Shown here one piece after another: positions 1 through 9,095 of a DNA stretch of 64,000 nucleotides; the first letter of the stretch is position 1; every line of letters begins with the position of its first letter. Source of the stretch: RGIG4608 sp045643885. Lineage in GTDB: Bacteria > Bacillota > Clostridia > Oscillospirales > CAG-272. The position numbers were made by a program, and so were the translations under genes. The notes below the pieces were generated by a model. The model did not search any database and was not told the origin of the DNA. It worked only from the letters and a program-made list of their open reading frames with translations. The DNA is taken from NCBI GenBank assembly GCA_045643885.1, contig JAZRFY010000004.1, positions 40,375 through 104,374 on the forward strand, read 5' to 3'.

Positions 1-2
1 CA

Positions 3-1727
3 TGGTGCTCAAAGGGCGCTCACAAAATGCTCGGTGTTCCCGAAAGTCTTCTTCAAAAGAATTTCAACGATCTTTGCGATGCAAAGATTGAAGATTTCAT
101 CGCAGCGCTCTCCAAAGCAGAGGGTGAAAACAGTGAAGCAACAGACCACGCTTCCCTCTCCACTACAATCAATCAAAGAAATTATCACGCAAACATTTAT
201 AAGCAGGAGCTTGGTCAGAATACTTATTACCTCATCACATTCACAGATTACACAGATTACGCAAAGCTTCTTCAAAAGACCGAGGCAGAAGCTCCCGTTG
301 TGGCTCACATCGTTCTTGATAACCTCAACGAGATCGCTGAATACGTAAGAGTAAATTATCGTTCTGCCGCAAACGAGATTGAGGACATCCTCAAAAAGTT
401 TGCCGAGGATATGAACGGCTTTATCAGAGAATATAATCGCGACAAATATATTATGGTGTTCTCACGAGATAAATATGAGGAATGTGCAAATAATAAGTTT
501 GACATCCTTGAAACCATACGAAACGTAAGACTTGGTGACAGCTCCGTTCCCGTTACAATCTCAATGGGTATCTCCCTTGTGGGTAATACCTTTGAGGAGA
601 GGGAGAAGAACGCGTTCTCAGCTCTTGAATTCGCACTCCAGCGCGGTGGTGACCAGGTTGCCGTAAAGACTGAAGAGGACGTTATCTTCTTCGGCGGTAG
701 AACAAAGGGCGTTCAAAAGAAGAGTGGCTCATTTGCAAGAGTATTTGCAACACAGCTCACAAGCTACATTGCAAACGCAAGCAACGTTCTTATCATGGGA
801 CACGCAAATCCAGACTTTGACGCGATCGGTGCATGCGTAGGTGCTGCAAGACTTTGTATGTATTGCGGTCTTAAACCCAAAATCATCATGAATACTCTCC
901 ACCAGAATTTCAAGGCATGTACTGAAAAGCTCCTCACTCTTGAGGAATATAAAAACATATTCATCTCTGCAGAAGCAGGACTTGATATGATCAGCTCGGA
1001 TACGCTCCTTATCATCGTGGATGCGAACAACTTCAATATCCTTGAATCATCCGACGTTGCAAACAACGTTTCAAACTTCGTCGTTATCGACCACCACAGA
1101 AAAGTGGCAGAGTTTGAAAACGAGCCCCTTCTCTCCCTTATCGATCCTTCCGCATCCTCTGCTTCAGAGCTTATTACAGGCATCCTCGAGCAGTGCCTTA
1201 CTGCAGATTCAATGTATAAGGAGGAGGCAAACCTTCTTCTTGCAGGTATCATGGTAGATACAAACAACTTCACTCGCACAACCGGTACAAAAACCTTCTC
1301 TGCGGCAATGTATCTTCGTGGCGTTGGTGCAAATTCCGAAATTGCAGGCACATTCTTCCACGAGGAATTCAATAGCTTCCTGAGCGAAGCAAAGTTTAAT
1401 TCGAACGTTACGATGTACCTTGATAGAATTGCTATCACCGAAAGTGACGGAAACGATCCGTCATTCGATAGAATAGCAGCTGCCAAGGCGGCAAACAAGC
1501 TCCTCACCGTAAAGGGTGTTGACGCCTCCTTTGCTCTTGTAAGCATCGATGACAAGATCCACATCTCCGCGCGTTCAAACGGTAGCATAAACGTTCAGCT
1601 CATTCTTGAAAAAATGGGTGGTGGCGGTCACTTTGACTCTGCTGCAGCGGCAATTGCCGACAGTGATATGAAGACCGTTCTCTATCACCTTAAGGATGCT
1701 ATCGATTCCTATTTTGCGGAAAATTAA
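3..1727 (+). CDS. gdpP: Cyclic-di-AMP phosphodiesterase GdpP, 5' end missing
   Basis: The frame is open to the left edge, so the N-terminal membrane segments and the start lie outside the window; the first internal ATG is at 27. GdpP proteins hydrolyse the second messenger c-di-AMP at the membrane. What remains is a degenerate GGDEF-like domain (ending near RGGDQVAVK, about 645-670) followed by a DHH/DHHA1 phosphoesterase. The DHH domain shows GHANPDFDAIG at about 798-830 and DHHR at about 1089, and the DHHA1 domain shows a GGGGH motif near 1620. The gene is followed by rplI and dnaB, the standard Bacillota order. The 60-base gap to rplI may allow co-transcription. Family assignment is secure; only the missing N-terminus is unknown. 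Confidence 0.95.
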   Translation, partial: WCSKGAHKMLGVPESLLQKNFNDLCDAKIEDFIAALSKAEGENSEATDHASLSTTINQRNYHANIYKQELGQNTYYLITFTDYTDYAKLLQKTEAEAPVVAHIVLDNLNEIAEYVRVNYRSAANEIEDILKKFAEDMNGFIREYNRDKYIMVFSRDKYEECANNKFDILETIRNVRLGDSSVPVTISMGISLVGNTFEEREKNAFSALEFALQRGGDQVAVKTEEDVIFFGGRTKGVQKKSGSFARVFATQLTSYIANASNVLIMGHANPDFDAIGACVGAARLCMYCGLKPKIIMNTLHQNFKACTEKLLTLEEYKNIFISAEAGLDMISSDTLLIIVDANNFNILESSDVANNVSNFVVIDHHRKVAEFENEPLLSLIDPSASSASELITGILEQCLTADSMYKEEANLLLAGIMVDTNNFTRTTGTKTFSAAMYLRGVGANSEIAGTFFHEEFNSFLSEAKFNSNVTMYLDRIAITESDGNDPSFDRIAAAKAANKLLTVKGVDASFALVSIDDKIHISARSNGSINVQLILEKMGGGGHFDSAAAAIADSDMKTVLYHLKDAIDSYFAEN

Positions 1728-1787
1728 CCAATTTAAAGATTTTTTAAGATTCATTTGATAAAATTTCAAAGTTAGGAGTACACGGCA

Positions 1788-2240
1788 ATGAAAGTAATGT
1801 TAACACAGGACGTTAAGGGTCAGGGCAAAAAGGACCAGATTATTGAAGTATCTGACGGATATGCAAGAAACTTTCTTCTTCCCAAAAAGCTTGCAATAAT
1901 CGCAGATGCCAAGGCAGTTAACGAGGCAAAAAATAAAGAGGCTTCAAATCTTCACAAGATTGAGGTTGCAAAGACTGAAGCAAAGAATATCGCAGATAAG
2001 CTTTCAAAGATTACAGTTAAGATCAATGAAAGTGCCGGCAACGATAACCGTCTTTACGGTGCAGTAACAACCAAGGACATCGCAGAAAGACTTTCTAAGG
2101 ACCACGGCATCACCATCGACAAAAAGAAGATGGTGTTAAACGAAAGCATCAAGACATTCGGTACTTATAAGGTAGAGGTTAAGCTCTATGGCGCAGAGAT
2201 AACAGGCACAATCACAGTGCAGGTTTCTCCTAAGCAGTAA
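1788..2240 (+). CDS. rplI: 50S ribosomal protein L9
   Basis: A 150-residue protein of usual L9 length. It starts with the typical MKVMLTQDVKGQGKK segment and the conserved VSDGYARNFLLP stretch of the rRNA-binding N-domain, followed by a lysine-rich connecting helix (about 45-75) and the C-terminal domain. L9 binds 23S rRNA near the L1 stalk and supports reading-frame maintenance. The start is supported by an AGGAG about 10 bases upstream. It lies between gdpP and dnaB, and dnaB begins only 11 bases after its stop, so the two are probably one transcript. Confidence 0.98.
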   Translation: MKVMLTQDVKGQGKKDQIIEVSDGYARNFLLPKKLAIIADAKAVNEAKNKEASNLHKIEVAKTEAKNIADKLSKITVKINESAGNDNRLYGAVTTKDIAERLSKDHGITIDKKKMVLNESIKTFGTYKVEVKLYGAEITGTITVQVSPKQ

Positions 2241-2251
2241 GCGAGGATTTT

Positions 2252-3595
2252 ATGAACGAAGAACTTAGCAGAAAATTACCCTTTTCCCTCATAGCAGAGC
2301 AGTCGCTCCTTGGCTCGATACTTATCGATCCTGCATCCATCAACGAGGTTGCAGACATCATCAAGGCAGATGATTTCTACATCACCGAGCACAAGCAAAT
2401 ATATCTTGCGGCAACAGAGCTCTTTATGACAAACAGAGAGATCGACGTAGTAACTCTTATCGACACTCTCGTTCAGAAGGGTATCTATAACAAGAGTGGT
2501 GGCGAGGATTATATCCGAACCATCTCCGAGGTAGTTCCCACAGCTCTAAACGTAAAGGACTATGCAAAGATAGTTAAGGAAAAGAGCGCACTTCGTCAGC
2601 TTATCGCAGTTTGTGGTGAGATTAACGAAACAGCCTATTCCGAGCAGGAGTCTGCAAGTGGCATCATCGAGCTTGCCGAAAGCAAGATTTTTGCAATTGC
2701 CCAGGGCAGGGACACAAAGAATTTCAGACATATCCGTGACGTTTTAGGCTCAGTATATAACAATCTTCACGAGCTTAGCACAAATCCCGATGCAGCTCAC
2801 GGAACACCCACAGGATTTTCAGGCCTTGACAGAGTGCTTGTAGGTATGGGTAACTCCGACCTCATCCTCATCGGTGCCCGTGCCGGTATGGGTAAAACAT
2901 CATTTGCTCTTAACATCGCAACCAACGTTGCACAAAGTGCAAAGAAAAAGGTTTGCGTTTTCTCACTCGAAATGAGTGCAGAGCAGCTCGTTTCACGTAT
3001 CCTTTCAAGTGAAGCCCTGGTAGATAGCCACGAGCTCCGTTCAGGCAAGCTCTCAGGTGATTCTTGGGAAAAGATTGCAGATGCAAGCTCACGTCTTGCC
3101 TCCTGCGATATCCTTATAGACGATACGTCGGGCATTACAGTTACAGAAATGAAGGCAAAGCTCCGTAGAGTTGACGGACTTGGTCTTGTTATCATCGACT
3201 ATCTTCAGCTTATGCAAAGTGACCGTCGAAATGACAATCGTGTTCAAGAGGTTGCTGAAATCTCCCGTGCACTTAAAATCATGGCTAAGGAGCTTTCCGT
3301 TCCGATTATTTGCTGTGCACAGCTTTCCCGTGGACCTGAAAGCAGAACCGATAAAAAGCCCATGCTTTCCGACCTTCGTGACTCCGGTGCTATCGAGCAG
3401 GACGCCGACGTTGTAATGTTCCTTTACAGAAACGAATATTATAAGACCGATGCAACTCCCGGTGAAAATAACGCGGCAAATATTGCAGAGGTCATCATCG
3501 CAAAGAATCGTCACGGCTCAACAGGAACAGTTAAGATGGGTTGGATCGGTCAGTACACTAAATTCCGTACCATCGCAGATAATATCGAAGAATAA
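2252..3595 (+). CDS. dnaB: Replicative DNA helicase DnaB (DnaC of Bacillus)
   Basis: A 447-residue replicative helicase. It has an N-terminal DnaB domain (PFSLIAEQSLLGSIL near residues 10-25), a linker, and a RecA-type C-terminal ATPase with Walker A GARAGMGKT near residue 208 and a Walker B followed by DYLQLM. The hexamer unwinds the lagging-strand template at the replication fork. Length is normal and no intein is present. A GCGAGG just after the rplI stop serves as ribosome binding site. Conserved position after rplI supports the call. Confidence 0.98.
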   Translation: MNEELSRKLPFSLIAEQSLLGSILIDPASINEVADIIKADDFYITEHKQIYLAATELFMTNREIDVVTLIDTLVQKGIYNKSGGEDYIRTISEVVPTALNVKDYAKIVKEKSALRQLIAVCGEINETAYSEQESASGIIELAESKIFAIAQGRDTKNFRHIRDVLGSVYNNLHELSTNPDAAHGTPTGFSGLDRVLVGMGNSDLILIGARAGMGKTSFALNIATNVAQSAKKKVCVFSLEMSAEQLVSRILSSEALVDSHELRSGKLSGDSWEKIADASSRLASCDILIDDTSGITVTEMKAKLRRVDGLGLVIIDYLQLMQSDRRNDNRVQEVAEISRALKIMAKELSVPIICCAQLSRGPESRTDKKPMLSDLRDSGAIEQDADVVMFLYRNEYYKTDATPGENNAANIAEVIIAKNRHGSTGTVKMGWIGQYTKFRTIADNIEE

Positions 3596-3618
3596 AACGG
3601 CATAAAGGGGGAAGAAAT

Positions 3619-4989
3619 ATGAAATCGAATATTTTAGATTTGTACCGTTCTCCCTCCCTTTTAGCCAATATGCCTTCAAACACTCCCGTGCTTCTTGCAC
3701 TCTCGGGAGGAGCTGATTCCACTGCGCTTTTGCACATTCTTTGTGAAGATGCTAAAAAAGCAGGCTTTCCTGTTTTTGCAGCCCACTTTCACCACGGCAT
3801 AAGAGGTGAAGAAGCCGACAGAGATGCCCTATTTTGCCAAAGCCTTGCACAAAAGCTCGGTGTTCCCTTCTTTCTTGGAAAAGCCGACGTACCGACACTT
3901 GCAAAGCAAAACGGCAACAGCATCGAGGCCGAGGCAAGAGAACAAAGATATGCCTTTTTCAAGGAAATAATGCAAAAGCATTCCATTCCCATTCTCATCA
4001 CGGCACACCATGCCGAGGATCAGATTGAAAGCATACTCCTTCACATCTTAAGAGGAAGTGGCATCACAGGTCTTTGCGGAATGAGTGAATGTCGCAGTCT
4101 TTCTGAAGGTCTTTATCTTGTTCGACCTATTTTAAGAGCAGAAAAGCAAAGTGTTTTGGACTATTGCAAGGAAAACGGCATCGATTTCGTTACGGATAGC
4201 ACAAATTCCGATACTGAATACCAAAGAAATCACTTAAGGGCAAACGTTACTCCAAAATTAAGAGAGGTACAACCCAAGCTTGAGGATGCCTTCTATAAGC
4301 TCTCTCAGAGTGCAAACGAGGCAAACGACCTTATAAATTCTCTTGCCCTCTCATTCATCAACGAAAATGCGAAGAAAATTGAAATAGGTAAATTCAATCC
4401 TCTTCACAAAGCAGTAAAAGCAAGAGTGCTTTCTATTATCTTTGAGGATGCGTCGGGCGCAACCCTTGAGCGCGTTCACGTTGAAAGTCTTATCAAACTT
4501 TGTGAAAATGCAGTTCCCCACTCCTCAATTTCTCTTCCCGGCAAATTTTCCGCATACATTGAAAATGAGTGCCTTGTATTTGAAGAAGATGCCGAAAAGG
4601 AAAGATCCGAGCCTTTCGAGATTCCCTTCAAAAAAGGAGAATTCAGTGTGAACGGCGTAAGAATTTCAGTAGAAGAAAATCCCGAAAGTAACGAAAAGCC
4701 ACAACGTCCATACGTCGATATCCGTTGCGATATCTTGTTTGATGACGCGTGCTTTCGTTCAAGAAAAGAGGGGGATTCAATTCTTGTATGTGGAATGCAC
4801 AAAAAAGTAAAAAAGCTTTTAAATGAAAAAAGGATCCCATTAGAATTAAGAGAAAAGCTCCCCATTCTCACCTCAAACAAAGAAATTTTATGGATTCCCA
4901 CAGTTGCTGCTTGTGACGGCATAAAATCGGGTAAAATAAAGGATGGAGAGAATTTCTTCAGAATAACAGTTAATTTTGAAAACAATTAG
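3619..4989 (+). CDS. tilS: tRNA(Ile)-lysidine synthase
   Basis: A 456-residue N-type ATP pyrophosphatase with the diagnostic SGGADS loop at residues 29-34 and an HHGIRGEEADRD segment, followed by the TilS substrate-binding C-domain. The enzyme attaches lysine to C34 of tRNA-Ile(CAU) so that it reads AUA. The start follows AAAGGGGG. It lies directly before ftsH as in Bacillus, but without the hypoxanthine phosphoribosyltransferase gene that sits between them there. Confidence 0.96.
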   Translation: MKSNILDLYRSPSLLANMPSNTPVLLALSGGADSTALLHILCEDAKKAGFPVFAAHFHHGIRGEEADRDALFCQSLAQKLGVPFFLGKADVPTLAKQNGNSIEAEAREQRYAFFKEIMQKHSIPILITAHHAEDQIESILLHILRGSGITGLCGMSECRSLSEGLYLVRPILRAEKQSVLDYCKENGIDFVTDSTNSDTEYQRNHLRANVTPKLREVQPKLEDAFYKLSQSANEANDLINSLALSFINENAKKIEIGKFNPLHKAVKARVLSIIFEDASGATLERVHVESLIKLCENAVPHSSISLPGKFSAYIENECLVFEEDAEKERSEPFEIPFKKGEFSVNGVRISVEENPESNEKPQRPYVDIRCDILFDDACFRSRKEGDSILVCGMHKKVKKLLNEKRIPLELREKLPILTSNKEILWIPTVAACDGIKSGKIKDGENFFRITVNFENN

Positions 4990-5017
4990 TATTTAATATA
5001 AACCACGGAGGTTTTTA

Positions 5018-7096
5018 ATGAGAAACAATGTAAAAACGATAGTTTTTTATGTCGTTTTGCTTGCAGTGATTTTTATCACCATGTACTATATGCTCGGCGC
5101 TCCCAGTGCCCAGGATAAGCTCACGCATAGCGACATAATGGAATATTTCAAGGAGGACCGAGTTGCTGAGTTCGTAGTTTCACCCGAAAACGTTCTCACA
5201 ATGCAGGTATACGACGTTGAAAAGGAAGGCATCCTCACTCCCGAAGACGTTAAGGATGCAAAAACTGTAAAGGTTACTTACGAGCTTTACAGTGTTGGGC
5301 TCTTCTATGAGGATTTCCAAAAATACGAGGACAGTCTTAATAACCTTAAAACATACAACTACGAAGCACCCGAATCATATCCTTGGTGGCTCACCTTGGT
5401 TGTTAATCTCCTTCCCTTCGTTCTTGTTGGCTTCTTGTTCTTCTACTTTATGAAGCAAATGTCAAAGAATAACGGTGGAGTTACCAATTTCGGCAAGGCA
5501 AAGGCACATATGCCCTTAAATGATAAAAACAAGGTAACCTTTGCCGACGTTGCCGGTGCTGACGAGGAAAAGGAAGAGCTTGTTGAAATCGTTGAGTTCC
5601 TTAAGGACCCCATGAAGTTCTCAAAGCTTGGTGCAAAGATTCCCCACGGCGTATTGCTCGTGGGCCCTCCCGGTACAGGTAAAACTCTTCTTGCCAAGGC
5701 AGTTGCAGGTGAAGCAGGCGTTCCCTTCTTCTCAATGAGTGGCTCCGACTTCGTTGAAATGTACGTTGGTGTTGGTGCAAGCAGAGTAAGAGACCTCTTC
5801 GACACTGCAAGAAAAGCTCCTGCAGCTATCATCTTCATTGACGAAATCGATGCAGTTGGACGTAGACGTGGTGCAGGTCTTGGTGGTGGACACGACGAGA
5901 GAGAGCAGACTCTTAACCAGCTTCTTGTTGAAATGGACGGCTTCGGTGCACACGAGGGCATCATCATTATGGCTGCTACAAACAGAGCTGACATCCTCGA
6001 CCCTGCGCTTCTTCGTCCCGGACGCTTTGACCGCCAGGTCAAGGTTGGTTATCCCGACATCAAGGGACGTGAAGCAATCCTTCACGTTCATGCAAGAACA
6101 AAGCCCATGGAAAGCACAGTTGACTTCCACAAGATCGCTCAAAGCACCATCGGTTTCACAGGTGCAGACCTTGCAAACCTTCTTAACGAGGCAGCACTCC
6201 ACGCGGCAAAGAATAACAAGAGCCTTATCGGTATGGACGATATCGAAAAATCATATATGAAGGTCCTCCTCGGTCCTCAGAAGAAGAGCCGAGTAAGAAC
6301 TGAAGCTGACAATAAGCTCACAGCTTATCACGAGGCAGGTCACGCAGTTGCTTCCTACTATTGCAAGCACACCGACCCCGTAAAATTCATCTCAACAGTG
6401 CCCGCAGGTAATGCAGGCGGTGTTACAGTAAGCATTCCCGAGGAGGATGCATCCTACTCAACTAAAAAGCAGATGCTTGATTCCATCATCTTGGCTCTCG
6501 GTGGTAGAGTTGCAGAGCAGCTCGTTCTCGACGATATCTCCACAGGTGCTTCAGGTGACATTCAGCACGCAACAAAAATTGCAAGAAATATGGTTACCCG
6601 TTACGGTATGAGTGACAAGCTTGGCACCGTTCTCTACGGCTCCGACCACTCCGACACCGAGGTGTTCCTTGGCAGAGATTTCAATAATACAAAGAATTTC
6701 TCTGAAAAGATTGCAGCGGAAATTGATGACGAGGTTCGTTCCATCATTGAAAACGCGTATAAAGAATGCACACAGATCCTTACCGAACATATCGACAAGC
6801 TCCACCTCATCGCAGGATATCTTCTCAAGGCTGAATTTATGGACGGCGATCAGTTTAAGGCAGCTATGGAAAATGATCTCACGTTCGAAGAGATCGACGA
6901 GATAGCTAAGGAAAAGGAACGCAAGAGCCGTGAAGAAAACGAAGCAAAGCTTCTTGCTGAAAAGGAAGAGCAACGCAAGGTTGAAGAAGAGCTCCGTCGC
7001 GAAAAGGAAGAGCGCGAGAAAATGATGAACGCGCCCAAGGGTGAAACCTTTGATGATAACGATGACGACAGCTCCGAATCAGTTGAAAAAGAATAA
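5018..7096 (+). CDS. ftsH: ATP-dependent zinc metalloprotease FtsH
   Basis: A 692-residue membrane AAA+ protease that degrades misfolded membrane proteins and regulatory proteins. Two transmembrane helices (about 7-26 and 124-145) flank a short extracytoplasmic domain. The AAA domain has Walker A GPPGTGKT at 216-223, and the zinc protease HEAGH lies near residue 437. The C-terminal 60 residues form a highly charged Lys/Glu coiled stretch ending in an acidic tail. Start follows CGGAGG. A strong terminator follows, so this ends the gdpP-to-ftsH block. Confidence 0.98.
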   Translation: MRNNVKTIVFYVVLLAVIFITMYYMLGAPSAQDKLTHSDIMEYFKEDRVAEFVVSPENVLTMQVYDVEKEGILTPEDVKDAKTVKVTYELYSVGLFYEDFQKYEDSLNNLKTYNYEAPESYPWWLTLVVNLLPFVLVGFLFFYFMKQMSKNNGGVTNFGKAKAHMPLNDKNKVTFADVAGADEEKEELVEIVEFLKDPMKFSKLGAKIPHGVLLVGPPGTGKTLLAKAVAGEAGVPFFSMSGSDFVEMYVGVGASRVRDLFDTARKAPAAIIFIDEIDAVGRRRGAGLGGGHDEREQTLNQLLVEMDGFGAHEGIIIMAATNRADILDPALLRPGRFDRQVKVGYPDIKGREAILHVHARTKPMESTVDFHKIAQSTIGFTGADLANLLNEAALHAAKNNKSLIGMDDIEKSYMKVLLGPQKKSRVRTEADNKLTAYHEAGHAVASYYCKHTDPVKFISTVPAGNAGGVTVSIPEEDASYSTKKQMLDSIILALGGRVAEQLVLDDISTGASGDIQHATKIARNMVTRYGMSDKLGTVLYGSDHSDTEVFLGRDFNNTKNFSEKIAAEIDDEVRSIIENAYKECTQILTEHIDKLHLIAGYLLKAEFMDGDQFKAAMENDLTFEEIDEIAKEKERKSREENEAKLLAEKEEQRKVEEELRREKEEREKMMNAPKGETFDDNDDDSSESVEKE

Positions 7097-7107
7097 TCCT
7101 TAAAACA

Positions 7108-7137
7108 AATGCCGACCGCACAGGCGGTCGGCATTTT
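7108..7137 (+). terminator. Rho-independent terminator after ftsH
   Basis: Perfect GC-rich stem GCCGACCGC / GCGGTCGGC (7111-7119 with 7124-7132), loop ACAG, extended by flanking A-T pairs and followed by TTTT. It lies 14 bases after the ftsH stop. Confidence 0.9.
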
Positions 7138-7179
7138 AAAATTGTTAAAGTACCAATATATATAATAAGGAACAAAATT

Positions 7180-7770
7180 ATGAACTTGATTTTAGCATCC
7201 AAATCCCCGAGAAGAAAGGAAATCCTTGAAAACCTTGGTGTGAAATTCGATATAGTCACATGCGAAACGGACGAGCATACCGACGAAAAGGACGGCAAAA
7301 AGTACGTTGAAGAAATTGCTTATCGCAAGGGCAATGCCGTAAAGGAATTGCTCATAGGTGATGGCAAATTCGATGATGATATGATGATTCTTTCGTGCGA
7401 TACTGTAGTGGTTTCTGCCGACGGAGAGATAATGGGAAAACCCGTCGACCGAGCTGACGCGAAAAGAATGATTCTTGCCTTTTCGGGCAAGCCGCACTTC
7501 GTTATAAGTGGAGTTGCACTCATCACAAAGCAAAAGACCGTTATCACAAGCGCAAGCACAACAGTCTTCTTTGACGAGATCGACGAGGATGACGTTGAAC
7601 GCTATCTTGATACGGATGAGGCATACGATAAGGCAGGTGCATATGCCATCCAGGGATATGCATCCCTTTGGATAAATGGCATCAACGGTGAATATTTCAA
7701 CGTGGTGGGACTCCCCGTAAAAAAGCTTTCCGACACCTTAAAGAACGAATTCAATATCAAATTGGCATAA
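7180..7770 (+). CDS. maf: Maf-family nucleoside triphosphate pyrophosphatase
   Basis: A 196-residue Maf/YhdE/YceF-type protein. It begins with the family signature LASKSPRR and contains the SCDTVV metal-binding segment near residue 72 and a conserved YDKAGAYAIQG segment near the C-terminus. Family members hydrolyse non-canonical or modified nucleotides such as dTTP/UTP or m7GTP; which substrate cannot be read from the sequence. It follows the ftsH terminator and ends in a terminator shared with the convergent minus-strand cassette. Confidence 0.93.
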   Translation: MNLILASKSPRRKEILENLGVKFDIVTCETDEHTDEKDGKKYVEEIAYRKGNAVKELLIGDGKFDDDMMILSCDTVVVSADGEIMGKPVDRADAKRMILAFSGKPHFVISGVALITKQKTVITSASTTVFFDEIDEDDVERYLDTDEAYDKAGAYAIQGYASLWINGINGEYFNVVGLPVKKLSDTLKNEFNIKLA

Positions 7771-7797
7771 AAAAGAGGAGCAAATGCTCCTCTTTTT
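7771..7797. terminator. Bidirectional terminator between maf and the TetR cassette
   Basis: Perfect stem AAAAGAGGAGC / GCTCCTCTTTT (7771-7781 with 7786-7796), loop AAAT. A T-run follows on both strands, and genes converge on it from both sides. Confidence 0.92.
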
Positions 7798-7803
7798 ATT
7801 TGA

Positions 7804-8457
7804 TCATTTTGTTCCGAAAAGAACTCCTCTGATGATGCTTGAGGTCTTCTCTTCCCCAAATTCCTGCTTGAATACGTCGGTTGCAGGACCGCCCTGTGAT
7901 ACAAGACCATTCGCATAAACGTCAGTACGGGCAATTTTTTCTGCTCTGTCGCAAGCATTTGCTTCAAGACAAAGATATTCCGAAATATAAGTCAAGGTGT
8001 AGGCGTCAAATCCGGCTGAGCATTTCTTACCCTTTTTAGAGGTAGTTTCAGGCAATCTGATGCTATCATACCAGTGCTTTGGCTCTTCACCCTTTGCAAA
8101 TCTTTCGGGCAAATGTGCAAATCTTGATTTCACTCCGTTAATAGAAGAGATATTTGCCTTCTTCTCACCCATCGTGTCATAAAGCTCGATGATAAGAGTG
8201 TCGTTACCCATCGCATAGATTCTGTCGTAGGAAAGTAAGGGAAGATCCTTATCCTCGGGTGCTATCACCAAGGTGTCCATCTTCATAAGACCGAAAAATC
8301 CCTTCGCACGCATTACCGACACGTGACCAAGACCACGTGCATTAAACGTCTCGCACTTAAATGTCAAACCCTTTGCCTTGAAGGTTTGAAATTCGCCAAC
8401 CTTTTTAGGCTCAAGCTCATATTTTTCTTTAATTAAATTGATTATCTTGTTTGTCAT
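7804..8457 (-). CDS. Uncharacterised protein, faint bilin-reductase (HY2/PcyA) resemblance
   Basis: A 217-residue soluble protein, the last gene of the TetR cassette. I do not recognise it as a named family. A central segment (about residues 62-95), a hydrophobic strand running into LPLLSYD and then a glycine turn and a second hydrophobic strand ending in YDT, resembles the core of ferredoxin-dependent bilin reductases and red chlorophyll catabolite reductases. In those, a LP-hydrophobic-D motif places the catalytic Asp. This is pattern similarity only. It has no signal peptide or membrane helix. The upstream membrane protein ends three bases before its start, so they are translated together. 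Confidence 0.6.
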   Translation of the reverse strand: MTNKIINLIKEKYELEPKKVGEFQTFKAKGLTFKCETFNARGLGHVSVMRAKGFFGLMKMDTLVIAPEDKDLPLLSYDRIYAMGNDTLIIELYDTMGEKKANISSINGVKSRFAHLPERFAKGEEPKHWYDSIRLPETTSKKGKKCSAGFDAYTLTYISEYLCLEANACDRAEKIARTDVYANGLVSQGGPATDVFKQEFGEEKTSSIIRGVLFGTK

Positions 8458-8460
8458 ATC

Positions 8461-9075
8461 TTATTTGCTCTCAAGCTCGAAATCCTTAAGACCTGCCTTG
8501 TGGAGCATCCATACTCCAAGAAGGAAGAGTCCCTGACCAACAAAGTTTACACCCTCTGCAATCCAGTTCATAGCCGCCTGTTCAAAATCCTTTGTTGAAA
8601 GGTATCCCATACCAAGACAGCAAACAAATGAAACTGCAAAAATGGCAATAACTGCAGGCTTCTTCATCTTCTTGGCAAGAATGCAAAGAGCAACGTCAAG
8701 ACAACCAAGACCTGCTACCATAAGTCCTACGAATACAAACGTTCCACTAAAGGGCTCAACTGCAAGATGAGCCTTCTTCTTCTGGCAAAGCATAATGATA
8801 ATGCCAAGTCCTGCAAGAAGGAATCCGATGGACTGTACGGGGAAAAACATCGCGTTAAGCTTTTCAAAATCGCAAACCTCGGCAGCATAAAGAAGCTTCC
8901 ATGTAGCTTTGAGCGCGCCTGCCATAGCAACGTTAATAACACCTGCTGAGAAAAGCGCGAAAGCAAGCTTAGTCATCTTGTTGTAAAGATCGGAAAGAAG
9001 AATGATTGCTCCGATTGCAAAAAACGCAACGGGAATATAGTCAAAAAGCGCCATTGAGATTGAAAAATCGTTCAT
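8461..9075 (-). CDS. Uncharacterised six-helix integral membrane protein
   Basis: A 204-residue, very hydrophobic protein with about six membrane segments (roughly residues 12-30, 35-55, 76-96, 108-130, 140-160, 172-192) and short loops. I do not recognise the family. AAGGAG precedes the ATG. It sits between the DUF1295 gene (20 bases upstream) and the bilin-reductase-like gene, inside a single-direction cassette. This suggests a membrane partner or transporter for the same pathway, but no substrate can be inferred. Confidence 0.75.
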   Translation of the reverse strand: MNDFSISMALFDYIPVAFFAIGAIILLSDLYNKMTKLAFALFSAGVINVAMAGALKATWKLLYAAEVCDFEKLNAMFFPVQSIGFLLAGLGIIIMLCQKKKAHLAVEPFSGTFVFVGLMVAGLGCLDVALCILAKKMKKPAVIAIFAVSFVCCLGMGYLSTKDFEQAAMNWIAEGVNFVGQGLFLLGVWMLHKAGLKDFELESK

Positions 9076-9095
9076 AGTCTTTTCTCCTTATGTAA

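Noticed and set aside
764..1588. 274-codon minus-strand frame inside gdpP
   Set aside because: Lies wholly within a well-supported gene and has no family features.
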